Assembly (NCBI GenBank): GCA_963965975.1 | Contig: OZ014425.1 | Span: forward strand, 3,857,501 to 3,921,500 | Direction of reading: 5' to 3' | From: Xestospongia bergquistia | Lineage: Eukaryota > Porifera > Demospongiae > Haplosclerida > Petrosiidae | Length of the DNA stretch: 64,000 bases | Shown: positions 11,466 through 28,758 of the stretch, piece after piece | Layout of the letters: every line of letters begins with the position of its first letter | Position numbering within the stretch: position 1 is the stretch's first letter | Program-made: the position numbers and the translations under genes | The notes under the pieces: generated by a model | What the model was told of the DNA's origin: nothing | What the model saw: the letters and a program-made list of their open reading frames with translations, nothing else | The model's database searches: none

Positions 11466-11844
11466 ACTTCTTGTGGTCAGTTAGTGTCTCATTTATATGA
11501 CTGTATGTAAGTGTTTCTATTTTCCTCTGTAGATTGCCCAAGTGAATGCTTTCTCCATTGATAATCTAGAACACTGTACTTTATCATATTAATATCTATT
11601 TCAACAATTATAAATAATATATACTAAATTCATGTGAAACAATAAATTAAGGAATTAATTAGTTAAAGAACCTTTCAGATGTTAACGATAGTAATGATCA
11701 CATGAATGATAACTATTCTGATTGGGGAAGCTCCTGTAGCCTATGAAAAATTCTTTCCTAACCAATAGGATATTCTTTCCAATGTCAACATTTAGGTAAC
11801 TTGTGACAACTTTTTGGATGAATTTCACATTGGGAGTGGAGAAA

Positions 11845-11975
11845 CATCCAGGCATACAAACCATTTGCTGAGGAATTACCTACCTGGATTTGGCAGCATA
11901 CTGCAAAAGGTGTGCCAGCCATGTATGTAATCATGATGTTTTACTATGCAGGGTGGATGTTGTTACAAATTGGGT
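11845..11975. repeat. Duplicated segment, right-hand copy
   Basis: Partner of 6260-6400. It keeps the same plus-strand open frame (KPFAEELPTWIWQH, then a hydrophobic stretch ending near CNR before a stop). It lies between two secreted genes. Function unknown. Confidence 0.5.
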
Positions 11976-12147
11976 GTAATCGATAGCTTGAACTCCCTCT
12001 AAACTGGGATGTGTTTACATAGCTACACTCACGTTACAATACTACTGTGTTGATATTGAATTTGTAGTAACAGCATAAACATAACACATGCATGTTTCAA
12101 TGCTACTGTATTGATAATTGAATTTGTAGTAACAGCATAAAACAACA

Positions 12148-14316
12148 ATGAAGCTTTCCTCTGGGCTCTTAGCTTTCTTTTGTGTAATTTTTATGAGTGA
12201 GTGCTATGCTAAATCAGGTATGTTTGATGTATTACTTGTCATCTATGACTCATTCACTATAGGAAAGTTGATTTACTTCAACAGTATTGGACATGTTCCA
12301 GCTTATTACCAATTAACAGACAAAGATATTAAAGAAAATGGTTTACAGTGTGTCGGGAGAAACAAAAGCACATATTTGGCATGGGTCCTACCAAATGGAG
12401 TAAGACTGACCAATTCTTCTATATCTACTACAACATCAACAGCTATAGTCTATCAACAGTCAACTCCTCGTGGTTTGGCATTAGTGTTATCAACTAAGAC
12501 ACAGCTAACGCCATTAGGGGTGTATAAATGTGAAATCCATGATCAAATTATAGATGGAACTGTTGATGTTCAGTATGTTTGGATAGTACACAGTCAGGGT
12601 AAATAAATAATAAATTATGATATAATAAGTTGTATTAATTCCAGATCAGTTAAAACCTCAAGTTAAATCATTCAGTTGTTCATTGGAAGGCCTTCTTGTT
12701 TTCAATGACTTGTTTGTGATCTTACTGTCATCCTATATTCATAATGGAGCACCTACCTATGTTGACTGTCACTTAAGAAATGATCCAGATATAAAGCTAA
12801 TGAAAGTTTCTGATGATCGTTTACTGGAAGCCACCATCACCAATGCCATTAGTAGAGCTATTGTGGGCTATCTTGTGCCAATATCTAAGACCCCTGATGA
12901 CATCATATGTACCGTAACTAACACTGCTGGGAATGACTCATTTTGTTGTAGTCTCAAAGGTGAAAACACTTTAAAAAGCATTATGTAATTTCAACTAAGT
13001 CTTAGTTACCATAGTTTCATCAACACAATGTGCAGTCTAATATTGAGTTATCCACAAAGCCAAAACTAGTGTAATTCAATAATTAAGGTAATTTAAGAAG
13101 CCAAAAGTAATAATTGAAGCCATGAGCAGGAGCATCTGTAACTAACCAGTAGTCATATATAAACAAGGTCTTGTATATCCATATGGTTGACTATATATAG
13201 ACATATTATTTTGTAAACTGTATAGTTATCTCACAACTTAAAGTACTTAAGCATTTTTTATCACATGTAATCTAAATAATCATGCAACTGATTGAAATAA
13301 CACACTAATTTTAATATCAAATATATTTTTTATCTTAGAATCCGGTCTCAGTCAGCCTGTCATTACAAGTATTACTTATCATTCACTTTCTCAAGTGCTG
13401 ATAAAGTGGACTCCTGTAAGAGATCCCAACATGCTACTGGCAGACTATGTGGTCTATATTTTGAAGTATCATGAGAATGATGTGATTAAAATACGTACAT
13501 CTGGTACTCAAGTGGTGGTAACAATTGATAAGAATGAAATTAGAAAAGATGATATTTATGTAGTTGCAAATAGTCAAATAACAAGAGATACAAAGGAAAT
13601 TTTTTTACCATCAATAGGAAGTCAAAGTAAGTCATATAGCTTTGATAAATTATTTATAATTGCTCTATAGATATCAAATGTAAACCATCTACTGGATTAT
13701 TAATTAAAATTACAATAAAACTCACTAAACCAAGGAAACTATCATCAGAGTTTAACAGCAGAAATGAAGCTATATTTAGAGATCTGATTAAAGATATAAT
13801 CAGACTCGTTGATATTCCTGAAAATTGTGCTATTCTTGATCCTAAAATTGAAAACATTGCGATTACTGGAAAATGGAAACTTTCTAAAACGAAAACAAAG
13901 ACTAAATTAAAAACAAAGGAAAAAACTTCAACTAAAGAAAAAACTCCAACTAAGAAAACAAAAAAACATAAGAACAAAGGAAAGAAAAGCAAAACTAAAA
14001 TAAGAACAAAAAGAACCAAAGGATCTAAAGTAGTTGCTGATGTACTTCTATTCTGCAATCCATGTGAGCATGTGGTCTCAGATGACAAAATAATTCGACC
14101 CTATATCCCTAAAAAAAGCCAAAAGTATGAAGTGACCATTAGAGAAATGTCATTTAGTGTTACAACAAAACAGAAAGGAAATGTGGAATTCTATTGCAAT
14201 TACAATATGACCTCAAACAGTATTACCACATGTGGTAAGTTGCTTGAATTTCTACAGACTTGCTATTATTTATTTTCATTGTAGATTGCCCCAGAGAGTG
14301 CTTTACAAGTGATTAA
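12148..14316 (+). CDS. Secreted Ig-Ig-FN3 protein with a Lys-rich C-terminal domain
   Basis: Six exons: 12148-12217, 12263-12598, 12645-12959, 13339-13626, 13671-14234, 14285-14316. They give 1605 nt, 534 aa, and every internal junction is phase 1, typical of shuffled extracellular modules. Residues 1-23 are a signal peptide. Residues 25-135 form an Ig-like domain (LQC...LAWVLPNG...LGVYKCEI). Residues 136-240 form a second Ig-like domain (DCHL...CTVTNTAGN). Residues 241-336 form an FN3 domain (QPVITSI...VLIKWTPV...DYVVYIL). Residues 337-524 form the DPKI domain, also found alone in the gene at 10915, interrupted by a Lys/Thr-rich stretch (about 13890-14020). The last exon adds DCPRECFTSD. No membrane segment or GPI signal is seen. 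The overall architecture suggests adhesion or recognition in the extracellular matrix; that is an inference. Confidence 0.85.
13025..13240. repeat. MITE-like repeat in intron 3 of the Ig/FN3 gene
   Basis: The segment ATTGAGTTA..CCACAAAGCCAAAACTAGTGTAA is shared with 6478-6600 and, in inverted form, with the element at 52991-54176. The following CATATGGTTGACTATA..GTAAACTGTATAGTTATCTCAC is the inverse of a motif repeated at 48180-52330. It is therefore a dispersed family, not local sequence. Its exact ends were not determined. Confidence 0.55.
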
Positions 14317-14397
14317 GATTTAACAATTATTTGGCTTTGTACAAAATAATATTATTAATAAATTTAAAAGAGGTGTGTCGTTTTTACCCACGTGCAC

Positions 14398-15759
14398 ATG
14401 ATGGCTGCTGACAATGGACTTGAGAGAGTAAGATCTCTTTTTAAGATCAGGTACAACCACATAAACGGCTATTAACTTATTTACTGATATTAATTTTACT
14501 GCTATCCCAAGTACAACCTAATCTTATTGCTATATAATATTCATTAGGTCAGGGGCTCCTTTACCAGATGAGTTACGTGAATGGCCTCCAACGGTGTTCC
14601 TGGCATCAGTAATAGGATTTTTGTTTGGAGGGTTTCTTGGGGCACGATGGGCAGGAGATAAATATATAGCTATGAATCATAATACAAAATTTACTCATAC
14701 TATGCAGGCACAGGTATATGAGTAAGGGTATTCCTATTATCAATGAATGGTATATATTATCATTTATGTGATACATTGTATTGGTTATATTACATTGATG
14801 TACTATTGTACTCAGAGAGAACTACATGGAGCTGCTATGTTAGGGTTTGTAAGACAAGGAGCAAAGTGGGGTTGGAAGATGGGAGTTTTTGCTGGTCTCT
14901 TTAGGTGAGAGTTGTCTTCAAACTGTTAATATCATTACACATAATAGTGGGTGTAATATATTGTTGTCTGTGTATCGAGACAAAGAAGATGCTCTGAACA
15001 TCATAGTTGCAGGAGGTAGGTTACTATAAAGAGATGTACTATCTGTCTATAGCACTAAAGCAGAATGCTTGCTTCTCTCTATAACTTATATCTTGTATAA
15101 ATTCCCAGGTATAACTGGAATGTTGTTTAGAGTGAGATATGGAGTGAAACCAGCAATTGGTGGTTATGTACTAGGAACATTATTAAGGTATGCAGTACTT
15201 TGTGTTGTTAAATAATCTAATATATAACTTAGTGTTCCAGTTGGTGTTATAGTTCAGGGTGTTAATATGTTACTAGTTAATACTAAAGAGAGGGAAATGA
15301 TACGACAAAAGCGATATGAAGCTAGGATAAAAAGAGATATGGAATGGTAAGTGGTTTAGTAGTATAGGAGATGTCAGTTGATAGCATTGTGCATGTTAAA
15401 TCATAAATAAAGTAAGGGATTAGAAACAAAGTTGATTAACAAAATAATCTGTGTTATCAATTGAGACAAGAGGTACAAAAATTTGCAGGTGAAACACAGA
15501 TTACATTATTACACATGCTTTTATCAGATCATACGATACTATTGTATTAGTGATTCTCTTTATATTTCTAATTCTTCCTTTAACTATGGTTAAATGCATT
15601 ATTGTTGCAATGTGTTCAAGCTTTTTTTTTCATAGGAGTAAGAGGTTGGAGATAATAGAAGGTGTTGTGGAGAGCTTAGAGTCTGACCTTCAAGAAGGAC
15701 CTAATGATTCCAGTCTTAGAAACTATTATTCTATCAATACATCAAATAAACAAAAATAA
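14398..15759 (+). CDS. TIMMDC1: TIMMDC1-like mitochondrial inner-membrane protein
   Basis: Seven exons: 14398-14450, 14548-14713, 14816-14904, 14948-15015, 15109-15187, 15233-15346, 15636-15759. They are in phase and give about 230 aa. There are two adjacent ATGs (14398, 14401); either may be used. The protein has Tim17/22-type features: a glycine-rich first membrane segment (GFLFGGFLGARWAGDKY), a W-G-W-K-MGVFAGLF segment, VYRDKEDALNIIVAG, and a GGYVLGTLL-S-P segment. It ends in a charged helix (KRYEARIKRDMEW). In animals TIMMDC1 assists assembly of respiratory complex I. The stop lies only 80 bp before the formin start codon on the same strand. A dead partial copy lies at 7747. Confidence 0.85.
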
Positions 15760-15839
15760 AGCAGCAATATCAAATACGAGCCACACCTTTTGTTTTCAAA
15801 TATCAGCCACGCCTATGTTTACTAACTACCTGCAGTATA

Positions 15840-18800
15840 ATGTGGAACCGAGCTTTAAAGCCTTTCCTAACATCTGTCGATTTTAAGACAGAAGACTCTT
15901 TAGATAACGCTGAGCCAGAGCTATGTGTAACGCTCTTTCAAAGAGGTTTAAAGTTCTCTAGCATGAAGCACAGATTGAGAAGTGCAGATCAAAATTGGAT
16001 GGAATCTTTTCTGGAGCAAGGGGGATTACTTGCCATATTTGAGGCTCTACAGACCCTTGGAGACACAACAGTAGACTCTTTAACTTCTGCTATGAAGCAA
16101 TTGGATTGTGTAGCTTGTATTAGAGCAGTTTTGAACTCTCAAGTGGGTCTCAATTTTATTATACACTATCCTGATAGTAAGCTTATCCTTAAGCTCAGTG
16201 AAGGTGAGTATGCAAAATACAAACTAAAAGGAACTGTAGATTGGACAACTATATAAATTCTTTAAAGCTTTGGGTGCTTAGAATCCATAATAGCTGGCAT
16301 ACTAATCAGTTTTACAGGTTTAAACTTGTTCACACACGTGTGCAGGAAATATGATATTTGTATTACGTTGTAAAGTTTGGAGTGGAACTACTAAAATGAC
16401 AATATATAAATGGGTAATCCATGATGTTCTGTATGGATAATTTTATGTGTGGTTTCATGCTTTGATCTATAGCTAGTAGATCTAGTTTGTAGTGTACAAT
16501 GTAAGGTGTAAGCTAGTACTGCCTTGTGTGTGTACTTTTATTTTAGAAATTGACTCTGGCAATGCACTAGTCAAGATGGAAATATTTGAGATGTTCAGTG
16601 CAATAGCTCTCTATTCTGATGAAGGCCATTTGTTAGTTTTGGAAGCATTAAAGCATTACAAGGTAAATGAATAAATCACATCAGAATAGAAATAGTGCCA
16701 TACTTGAATATTCAATGTATAATATGTGTGTACATGTGTATGATCAATGTGATGTATGATTGACACTTCACTGAAATCTGAGACAAATCATTCCAAATTG
16801 ATCAACATTTTTAAGTGAAAATCAATATAATAATTTTTCTATATATAGACAAAAATTAAAATAAAAATTATAATTTATGTATATGAAGTATTTATAGTAT
16901 TTTTATTCTTTCATTCCAACAGAAATTCAGTGGACAAAACCATCACTTTAGCAAGCTCATACAAGAATTACGTTCTAGTCAAACAGATGAGTATGGCTCC
17001 TGTATATTAGCTTTGATCAACTGTTTGATTGCATCATCAGCTAATTTGAATGAACGAGTTCGTATTCGTAATGAGATGATTGGTAAGTTATAAACAGTCA
17101 CTATTAATATGATTCATAACATTAAACAAGACACATGAGTTAAATATAAGTTCAGTATTTTAATTTAACTGTACATGACATACATAGTACATGTATATAA
17201 CATCCTTATACTGTATGTATAACATATCATGTATACAGTTAATTACTGTTACTGACTGTCTGACATGCACTTCAATGTGTCTTAAATTTATAATTAACCA
17301 AATTATATCTAATCAATGTAGTAAAATGACACAAGTATTATCTGTTATAGCTTTACAGTTACCAGAAATATTGTCTACTTTGAAGTGAGTTGATTACAAT
17401 AATATAGTGTATTAATCTTTTAATAGGACCCCTGCTACAAACGATCTATTACTGACGCAAATTGATGTCTTTGAAGAATCCAATGCTGCAGACAGTGAGC
17501 TACTGGAAACACATGGTGTGGACTTGCATTCACCAGAGGAAATGTTTCATACAGTCTATGAGAAGGTATTTCACTTAGAACACATTGTATATGAAGACTT
17601 TGTTATATATGTATATATGTATGCATAATGAAACTTCACAAAGAGATGTATAATGTTTATTGTTTGTTTACAATGGTTCACTAAAGTAAATGTTTTCCAC
17701 AGTTGTAACAATAATTAATTGTAAGAATTATTATAAAAATAAGGATAATTATTATACAAAGGTGATTAACTGATCTTATATTTTTTTTCTTTTAGGTGTT
17801 GGGTACACCTCATGTACTCAATTTTCTGCATATTTTACAGTATATGGTCTTGATAGAGCGAGATTCTTCACAAGCCGATATTGTATGGCCTTTGTTAGAG
17901 GACTTTACAGAAAAGGCTGTGTTAATGAATGATGCCAACCGGATTGAAAACTTTCGGCGACAATCTATTGACTATATTAGTGAGGCAATCAGGAGTGGTA
18001 GCATTTCTTCCCTCTTCAAGAGTGTATCTTCAGGTAATACATGCATTAAACTTATTGTAGTTACAAAATGCTCCCTCCTCTAGAAACACCACTTGTTTTG
18101 CCTTCTCCTTCACCAGCAGCACCACCTCCACCTTCACTTCCATCTATCCCAGCAGCTCCACCTCCTCCTCTTCCACCACCACCACCACCTTCACAGATTA
18201 GCACCACCCCCTCTCCTCCACCTCCTCCACCTCTTCATTTGGAGTTTCTCAAAAATGGGAGTGTTCCTGTGTCAAGTTCTTTTGCAGGTTCACCTCATTT
18301 GGAGCAAGTGTCATCTTTGTTTGATATAGCTCGATCTCATCATCCAAAGAAACAAATGAAAAAACTGAACTGGGTAAAGGTGCCACAGAAAATAGCTGCA
18401 AGATCTGGTACTCTGTGGGAAAAATCATTTACTGGTGTCAATCAGCCAAATATAACTATCTGTGTTGAAGAGTTAGAAGAGTTATTTTCTCGCAAAGAAG
18501 TCATTCGCCAGAAATCACAACCACTTGTAAATAAAACAGACAGTTCTGCAAAGCCAACTGCAGTGAACATCTTAGATCAGAGAATTAGCTTGAATATGAG
18601 TATCTTCTTGAAACAGTTCAAAACATCCAATGAGAACATTGTGGCTATTATCAATGAAGGAGACCACACTAAGATTAGCATAGATCAATTGAAAGCACTG
18701 CAGAAGTTACTACCAGACAAAGCTACTGTAAGTAAAGTAACTACTGTATACAAGAGTAGTATTCTTGTTATGATCACAGATTGATAATCTGAAATCGTTT

Positions 18801-20089
18801 GAAGGTGATACAAGTACTCTTCCAGTGGCTGAAGACTTTCTTCTTCGTCTTTTAGAGCTAAAACGGTAAACCTAATAAACAGAAATGTCTAACTATCACA
18901 ATATAGGTATCCATTACGTATAGAAGCAATGCAAGTAAGGTTGGAATATAATGATAAGCTGTCTGAACTAAAACCAGCAATAGAAAGTGTTGAACTGGGT
19001 ACAAAAGGTATAAAGTCAACAGATATGAATTGATCTGTTGATCTTCTTTTTATAGAAATACTTGACTGTTCTTGTTTGAAGGAGATTTGCTATGTGACAC
19101 TGATAATGGGTAATATTGTCAATGGAGTAAGTCCATTTGTATATTAGGATCAACACATAAAATATTTATCTATCAGGGTGGACGAATAGGTGATGCTTAT
19201 GGATTTACACTGGAGTCACTGCATAAATTAAAGGACACACGAGCTAACAAAGCCAATATGTCACTATTACATTATATTGCACAAGTCTGTCATGAACAAT
19301 ATCCTGAGTTATTAAAATGGAGAGAGGAATTGCCACACCTAGAGAAAGCTAGCAAGTCAGTGCTAGTATAGATGGCAGCAATGATTTACTGTTTTCTTGA
19401 TATTGCAGGCAGTCTTTAAATTATCTCACTGGTCAAGTTACGATACTAGATTCTGAAATCAAAGAGCTACAAAAGAAAATTGAAACTGCACCTGATGATC
19501 TCAAAATTCAGCTAAGATCTTTCTTACAAGAAGCTGAAGAGGATATTATAGAACTTCGATTTAACTTAGAGACAGTAGAGAAACTGTCACGACAAACTGC
19601 TGATTATTTTTGTGAAGATAGTGAGACCTTTAAACTTGATGTCTGTCTTGCTGAGCTTTATAGTTTCTTTCAAGAGTTTGAGAATGCACAAAAGGTGTGT
19701 GTGTGTGTGATCCATGGATATGTGATTAGACTGCTTAAACATAGCTAATGTATTAACTGTCATGGTTAATGTTTTAATGTTTCTAGGAGAACAAACAACG
19801 TGCAATTATGGAAGAAAAGAGGAAAAGACGAGAAGAACAACGAGCTACTCGAGATGCCAAAACAGTTGACTTTGTACATCAAGATCAAGAAATTTGTATC
19901 ATGGATAAACTACTTCAAGAAATTCGAGAAGGAACCACTCTTCATCCAATAAGACGTCGTTCCTCTCATCGTAGGAACACTCAAGTGAGTCTTGAGGATA
20001 TGAAGAGATTACAGGAAATGGTAAAGAAAGGTGAAGAGGCGTTTGCAAGATGTGGTTCACAATCACAGGAAAGGATCTGCTCACAATAA
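15840..20089 (+). CDS. INF2: INF2-like formin (inverted formin)
   Basis: Thirteen exons: 15840-16203, 16547-16662, 16923-17082, 17351-17384, 17427-17565, 17796-18033, 18084-18727, 18780-18865, 18907-19007, 19056-19126, 19177-19355, 19409-19694, 19787-20089. They give 2721 nt, 906 aa, all phases consistent. Residues 1 to about 340 form the autoinhibitory armadillo region (DID/FH3), with ELCVTLFQRG, WMESFLEQGGL and C-RAVLNS matching INF2. Residues 355-401 are a proline-rich FH1, the profilin-binding segment. FH2 runs from about 436 (MKKLNWVKVP) to about 806 and includes the hallmark GNIVNGGR. The exon 13 motif ICIMDKLLQEIREG (842-855) matches the INF2 WH2/DAD-like element. The expected role is actin nucleation, elongation and severing in the cytoplasm. 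Earlier AG sites at exons 4 (after 17320) and 7 (after 18060) were rejected because they create stops. Confidence 0.92.
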
Positions 20090-20420
20090 ATTAAATTGCT
20101 GAGACAGATTAAATGTATACATGTCCATTGAACTCTAACTAAACCTCATGCATATCTTATTGTTCCTATAATTATACATTTATTATTAGATGGTATTATT
20201 TTATACTCGATCATATACAAAAGTTTTATCATTGGAACATGCATTTTATTTCTGCTAATAAAATTTATCAATAAACATGGCTGCATATAGGCACTTTTGA
20301 ACGCATTCACAGAAACTTCCTATAATGGAAATGGATTTGATATTATTCTAAAGTTGACTTTGTACACATAGTATTAGACAATAAATATGTCAATTTTACA
20401 TTCTAATAATGAAAAAATCA

Positions 20421-22018
20421 TTACAATGATGTTTCTCTGCTCATATCTGTCATTTCAATTTCATTATTGGTGTCATTCATTCTATGATAATAAACTTGAG
20501 AACACTTACATTTCTTGTCCCATGTTTTGACCAAAACAGTCATTGTTATGAAGATCAACAAAGTTATAAAACTGCCTGATGATGTCACAAACAATAATAT
20601 AGGTGGATAGTTCTCAATAAGTTCACCAACAAGTACGAAATGGACAATGAGACCAAGTCGACCAGCAATCATCATAACACTTAAACCTTTAGCATTGGAA
20701 GGTGCATGACTACTTAGCCACGTCACCATCATTGGATAAATTGGTCCTAGAAACATGCCATATACACCAGCTATCACCCAAATAACAATCTCTGTTCTCC
20801 GCCATATAATCATAACTAAACTTGATGTGAAAACACCAGCTAGGCTTGTAAACATTATAGGTTCTAATGGTGGCTTTAAAAGAAATATACCAATAGATAT
20901 GAGTCTGAACAAAGCAAACATGCCATTTTGTAGTGAAAGGAGAAGAGAAGCCTTTGGTTTGCTGAAGTTTAAATCACTTTTGACTGCATATGTAAAAAAG
21001 AATGTGAAAAAGGTCATCTCATAACCGACATAGAAAAATGTAAATAACGCTATCAGCATTAATGCCAAGAATTTATACAGTAAACTATCAGGATACAAAT
21101 GAGGTTTGCTTTCTTGTTGTTCTGGGACATCTAGTAAAGTTTGTGAGCTATTTTCCAAAGTAACTAGTGAGCTATCTTTTGAGATATCAAGTAAGGAATC
21201 CTTTGAGGTATCTTCTAAAGTATTTGAGTCATCGTTTTGTTCTATATCCTCTTCATCTTCTACAGTTGTTGAGTCAGTTTGTGTGCATATATACCTACTT
21301 GTCTCATTGCTGATACCAAAGAAAATAAAAAATGGAATTGGGAGCAACAAAGGAAATGCAGATATCATATAGACCCATCCAAAAAATAACGAAGATGAAT
21401 TATTTGCATTTAAAGTGGAGTTCTTGCAATGTAGTTCTAAGTGGTTATAATCTTTGAAGACTGGACCACTGCCACTCTGCCAAGATTCTGATTCATTGAC
21501 AATACTGCAGTTACTTTGATTAGTGTTGTTATCAAAGGAATTAGGAGTTACAAATGGCTTTGCAATGATAGGAGTAAGAAAGAAACCAAATGCTAGAGCA
21601 AAATGAATTAACTGCATACTGGGACCTGATTTTTGGCGTAAGACTCGTATTAACACTGTATGCATACCTGAAATAAAATTAAGCAATATTAAATAATGTT
21701 CCAGTGCTAATCCTGTAACATGTTTAGCTGAATATATGTTTTGGGATGAGATTTATAAGACAATGTATACTTTGTGTAATTGGATAAACTTGGAGCACAA
21801 AATATGAATATATATATAATTATATGATTATAACATCATTATTTAGGTTCTCATATATGCTTGCTTTCAACTTAGTTAGTAAGGTCATCATGTAATATGA
21901 TACATGCACTATTGATGATGTTTACCATTGTCTAGAGATGCACTAAAGAACTCAAAAACAAGTAAAATCACTCCCAACATGTACAGATTAACAGAATAAG
22001 GCAAACTGCTGGTGACTA

Positions 22019-22092
<74 letters not shown>

Positions 22093-23126
22093 AGATAATG
22101 ATATTAAAGGCATAGGGGTAGGAAAAGGGGGGCAGGAGGGGCTGAAGCCCCCCCCCCCCCCTCCTGATTTGCACTCAAGACTATGTACACTTGACTCACG
22201 TGGTTATTGTGTTAATTTGTGTACATTAACAATCAATCACCACATTATTCTGTGGTGATGTTACCTTCTGTAAAATTAATTGCTATAACAAAAGTATTAA
22301 TAGAACAGAATGCACTTTTTCAATCTTACTCCGACTATAAAATTACCTACAAAGTACTATGACCCAAGAATGACTACACCATGTCATGTTGTTGCATACA
22401 CATAAGGACTGTATACTGATAACATAAACTTATTAGAAATAGCTAGAATTTGTTTCTTTTAACAACAGACGAATTAATTTGTTTGGTCATTTGTGATGTT
22501 TAATAAAATAACGCTAAGGTCAGCCCCCCCCCCCCCCCCCCCAACTTAAACTTCATTCCTACCCCCCTGATTAAAGGTATTGATATTAATAGCTGGGAAA
22601 TTGCATTATGTGTAGACATTAATATACAGTAGGTTGACACTATACAGTCTACTTGCATAGCCAGCTTCTCCTATTTTTTGAGGAAGGAGCTTGCTACGTA
22701 AGACAATTGATGTAAATGTATGGTCACATGTAGCACATTAAAGTATTAACAGTTACTGAGCTCATACCATTACCTATAAATTCAGCAAACAGTAGTGCAA
22801 TAATAACCCAAAGACTTTGACGTTTAAATTTGTCATAACAGAAACCAGACACAAAATATCCTATTATTGATGCTACTTGACGGACAGTCAGAACAATAGT
22901 AATTTGAGCCACAGTCACTCCAAGTTTGGCAGCTAAATCAAGTAATGTTGGACTAATAACAATTGTAATTGAGCCCTAATTAATATGACCATAATAATTA
23001 TAACTACAAAGAGAGCCAGCATGTACTCACTATTCCCATAAAACCTATTGCACACCAGATACTGAGACATAAAGTTTCAGTACTGCAATGTTTTAGTCTC
23101 GCCTTGATCATGATTAGTGCCTTCAT
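20421..23126 (-). CDS. MFS transporter of the MFSD4/NaGLT1 type
   Basis: Four minus-strand exons: 23126-23031, 22975-22774, 22015-21926, 21667-20421. They give 1635 nt, 544 aa, in phase. The N-terminal half has SPTLLDLAAKLG, an R-V-S-GY-SGFCYDKF loop (the MFS G-x-x-x-D-R/K signature position) and LDNGMHTVLIRV. A long acidic, Ser-rich cytoplasmic loop (about 21120-21270) separates it from six further membrane segments. The pattern fits sodium-dependent glucose transporter-like/MFSD4 proteins; the substrate is not determinable. The start ATG at 23126-23124 is the first in frame after a GTG-headed open stretch. The gene converges with the formin gene (332 bp between stops) and diverges from the RBM5-like gene. 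Confidence 0.85.
22024..22090. repeat. (GA)n microsatellite
   Basis: A pure GA run of about 66 bp directly upstream (on the minus strand) of the acceptor of MFS exon 3. On the coding strand it reads CT and may serve as the polypyrimidine tract. Confidence 0.95.
22111..22569. mobile_element. hAT-like non-autonomous element (MITE) with 8-bp target duplication
   Basis: The element is 459 bp. It begins CATAGGGGTAGGAA and ends with the inverse of CAGGGGGGTAGGAA. It is flanked on both sides by the same 8 bases, ATTAAAGG (22103-22110 and 22570-22577). Subterminal G/C homopolymer runs (GGGGCTGAAGCCCC-type on the left, GGTCAGCCCC on the right) strengthen the inverted-repeat match. An 8-bp target duplication with CA(G)-start termini is the signature of the hAT superfamily. 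No transposase frame is present. It sits in intron 2 of the MFS gene. Confidence 0.85.
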
Positions 23127-23215
23127 AGCAGAAGCAGATTCATTAGGTAGGCGTGGTTGTGAGGAGTGAAATTTTACGGAAATCTCCGGACTTATACTAA
23201 CTTCCACATTTTAAG
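23127..23215. promoter_or_regulatory. Compact bidirectional promoter
   Basis: Only about 90 bp separate the start codons of the MFS gene (minus) and the RBM5/RBM10-like gene (plus), so the two genes probably share one promoter region. No TATA box is evident. This is inferred from spacing alone. Confidence 0.6.

Positions 23216-28758
<5,543 letters not shown>

Noticed and set aside
11682..11864. Minus-strand frame of 60 codons
   Set aside because: It covers only the partner of the same duplicated segment. There is no splice context and no recognised family.
13671..14234. Netrin-like (NTR) domain assignment for the Lys-rich C-terminal exon
   Set aside because: Lysine content and cysteines are suggestive, but the cysteine spacing does not match what I know of NTR domains. 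It is left unassigned.
17321..17350. AG after AATCAATGTAG as start of formin exon 4
   Set aside because: It gives an immediate in-frame TGA. The next AG (17350) is in phase and matches the family.
18059..18083. AG after CTTATTGTAG as start of formin exon 7
   Set aside because: It leads to TAG in the required frame. The acceptor ending at 18083 keeps the frame open.
18093..18329. His/Leu-rich plus-strand frame
   Set aside because: It is the +1 shadow of the proline-rich FH1 exon of the formin gene.
20755..21372. Two plus-strand frames of 88-89 codons
   Set aside because: They are antisense to the large MFS transporter exon and have no start or splice context of their own.
23129..23207. N-terminal extension of the MFS protein from a GTG codon at 23207
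   Set aside because: GTG starts are not expected in animal nuclear genes. The first in-frame ATG at 23126 is used instead.
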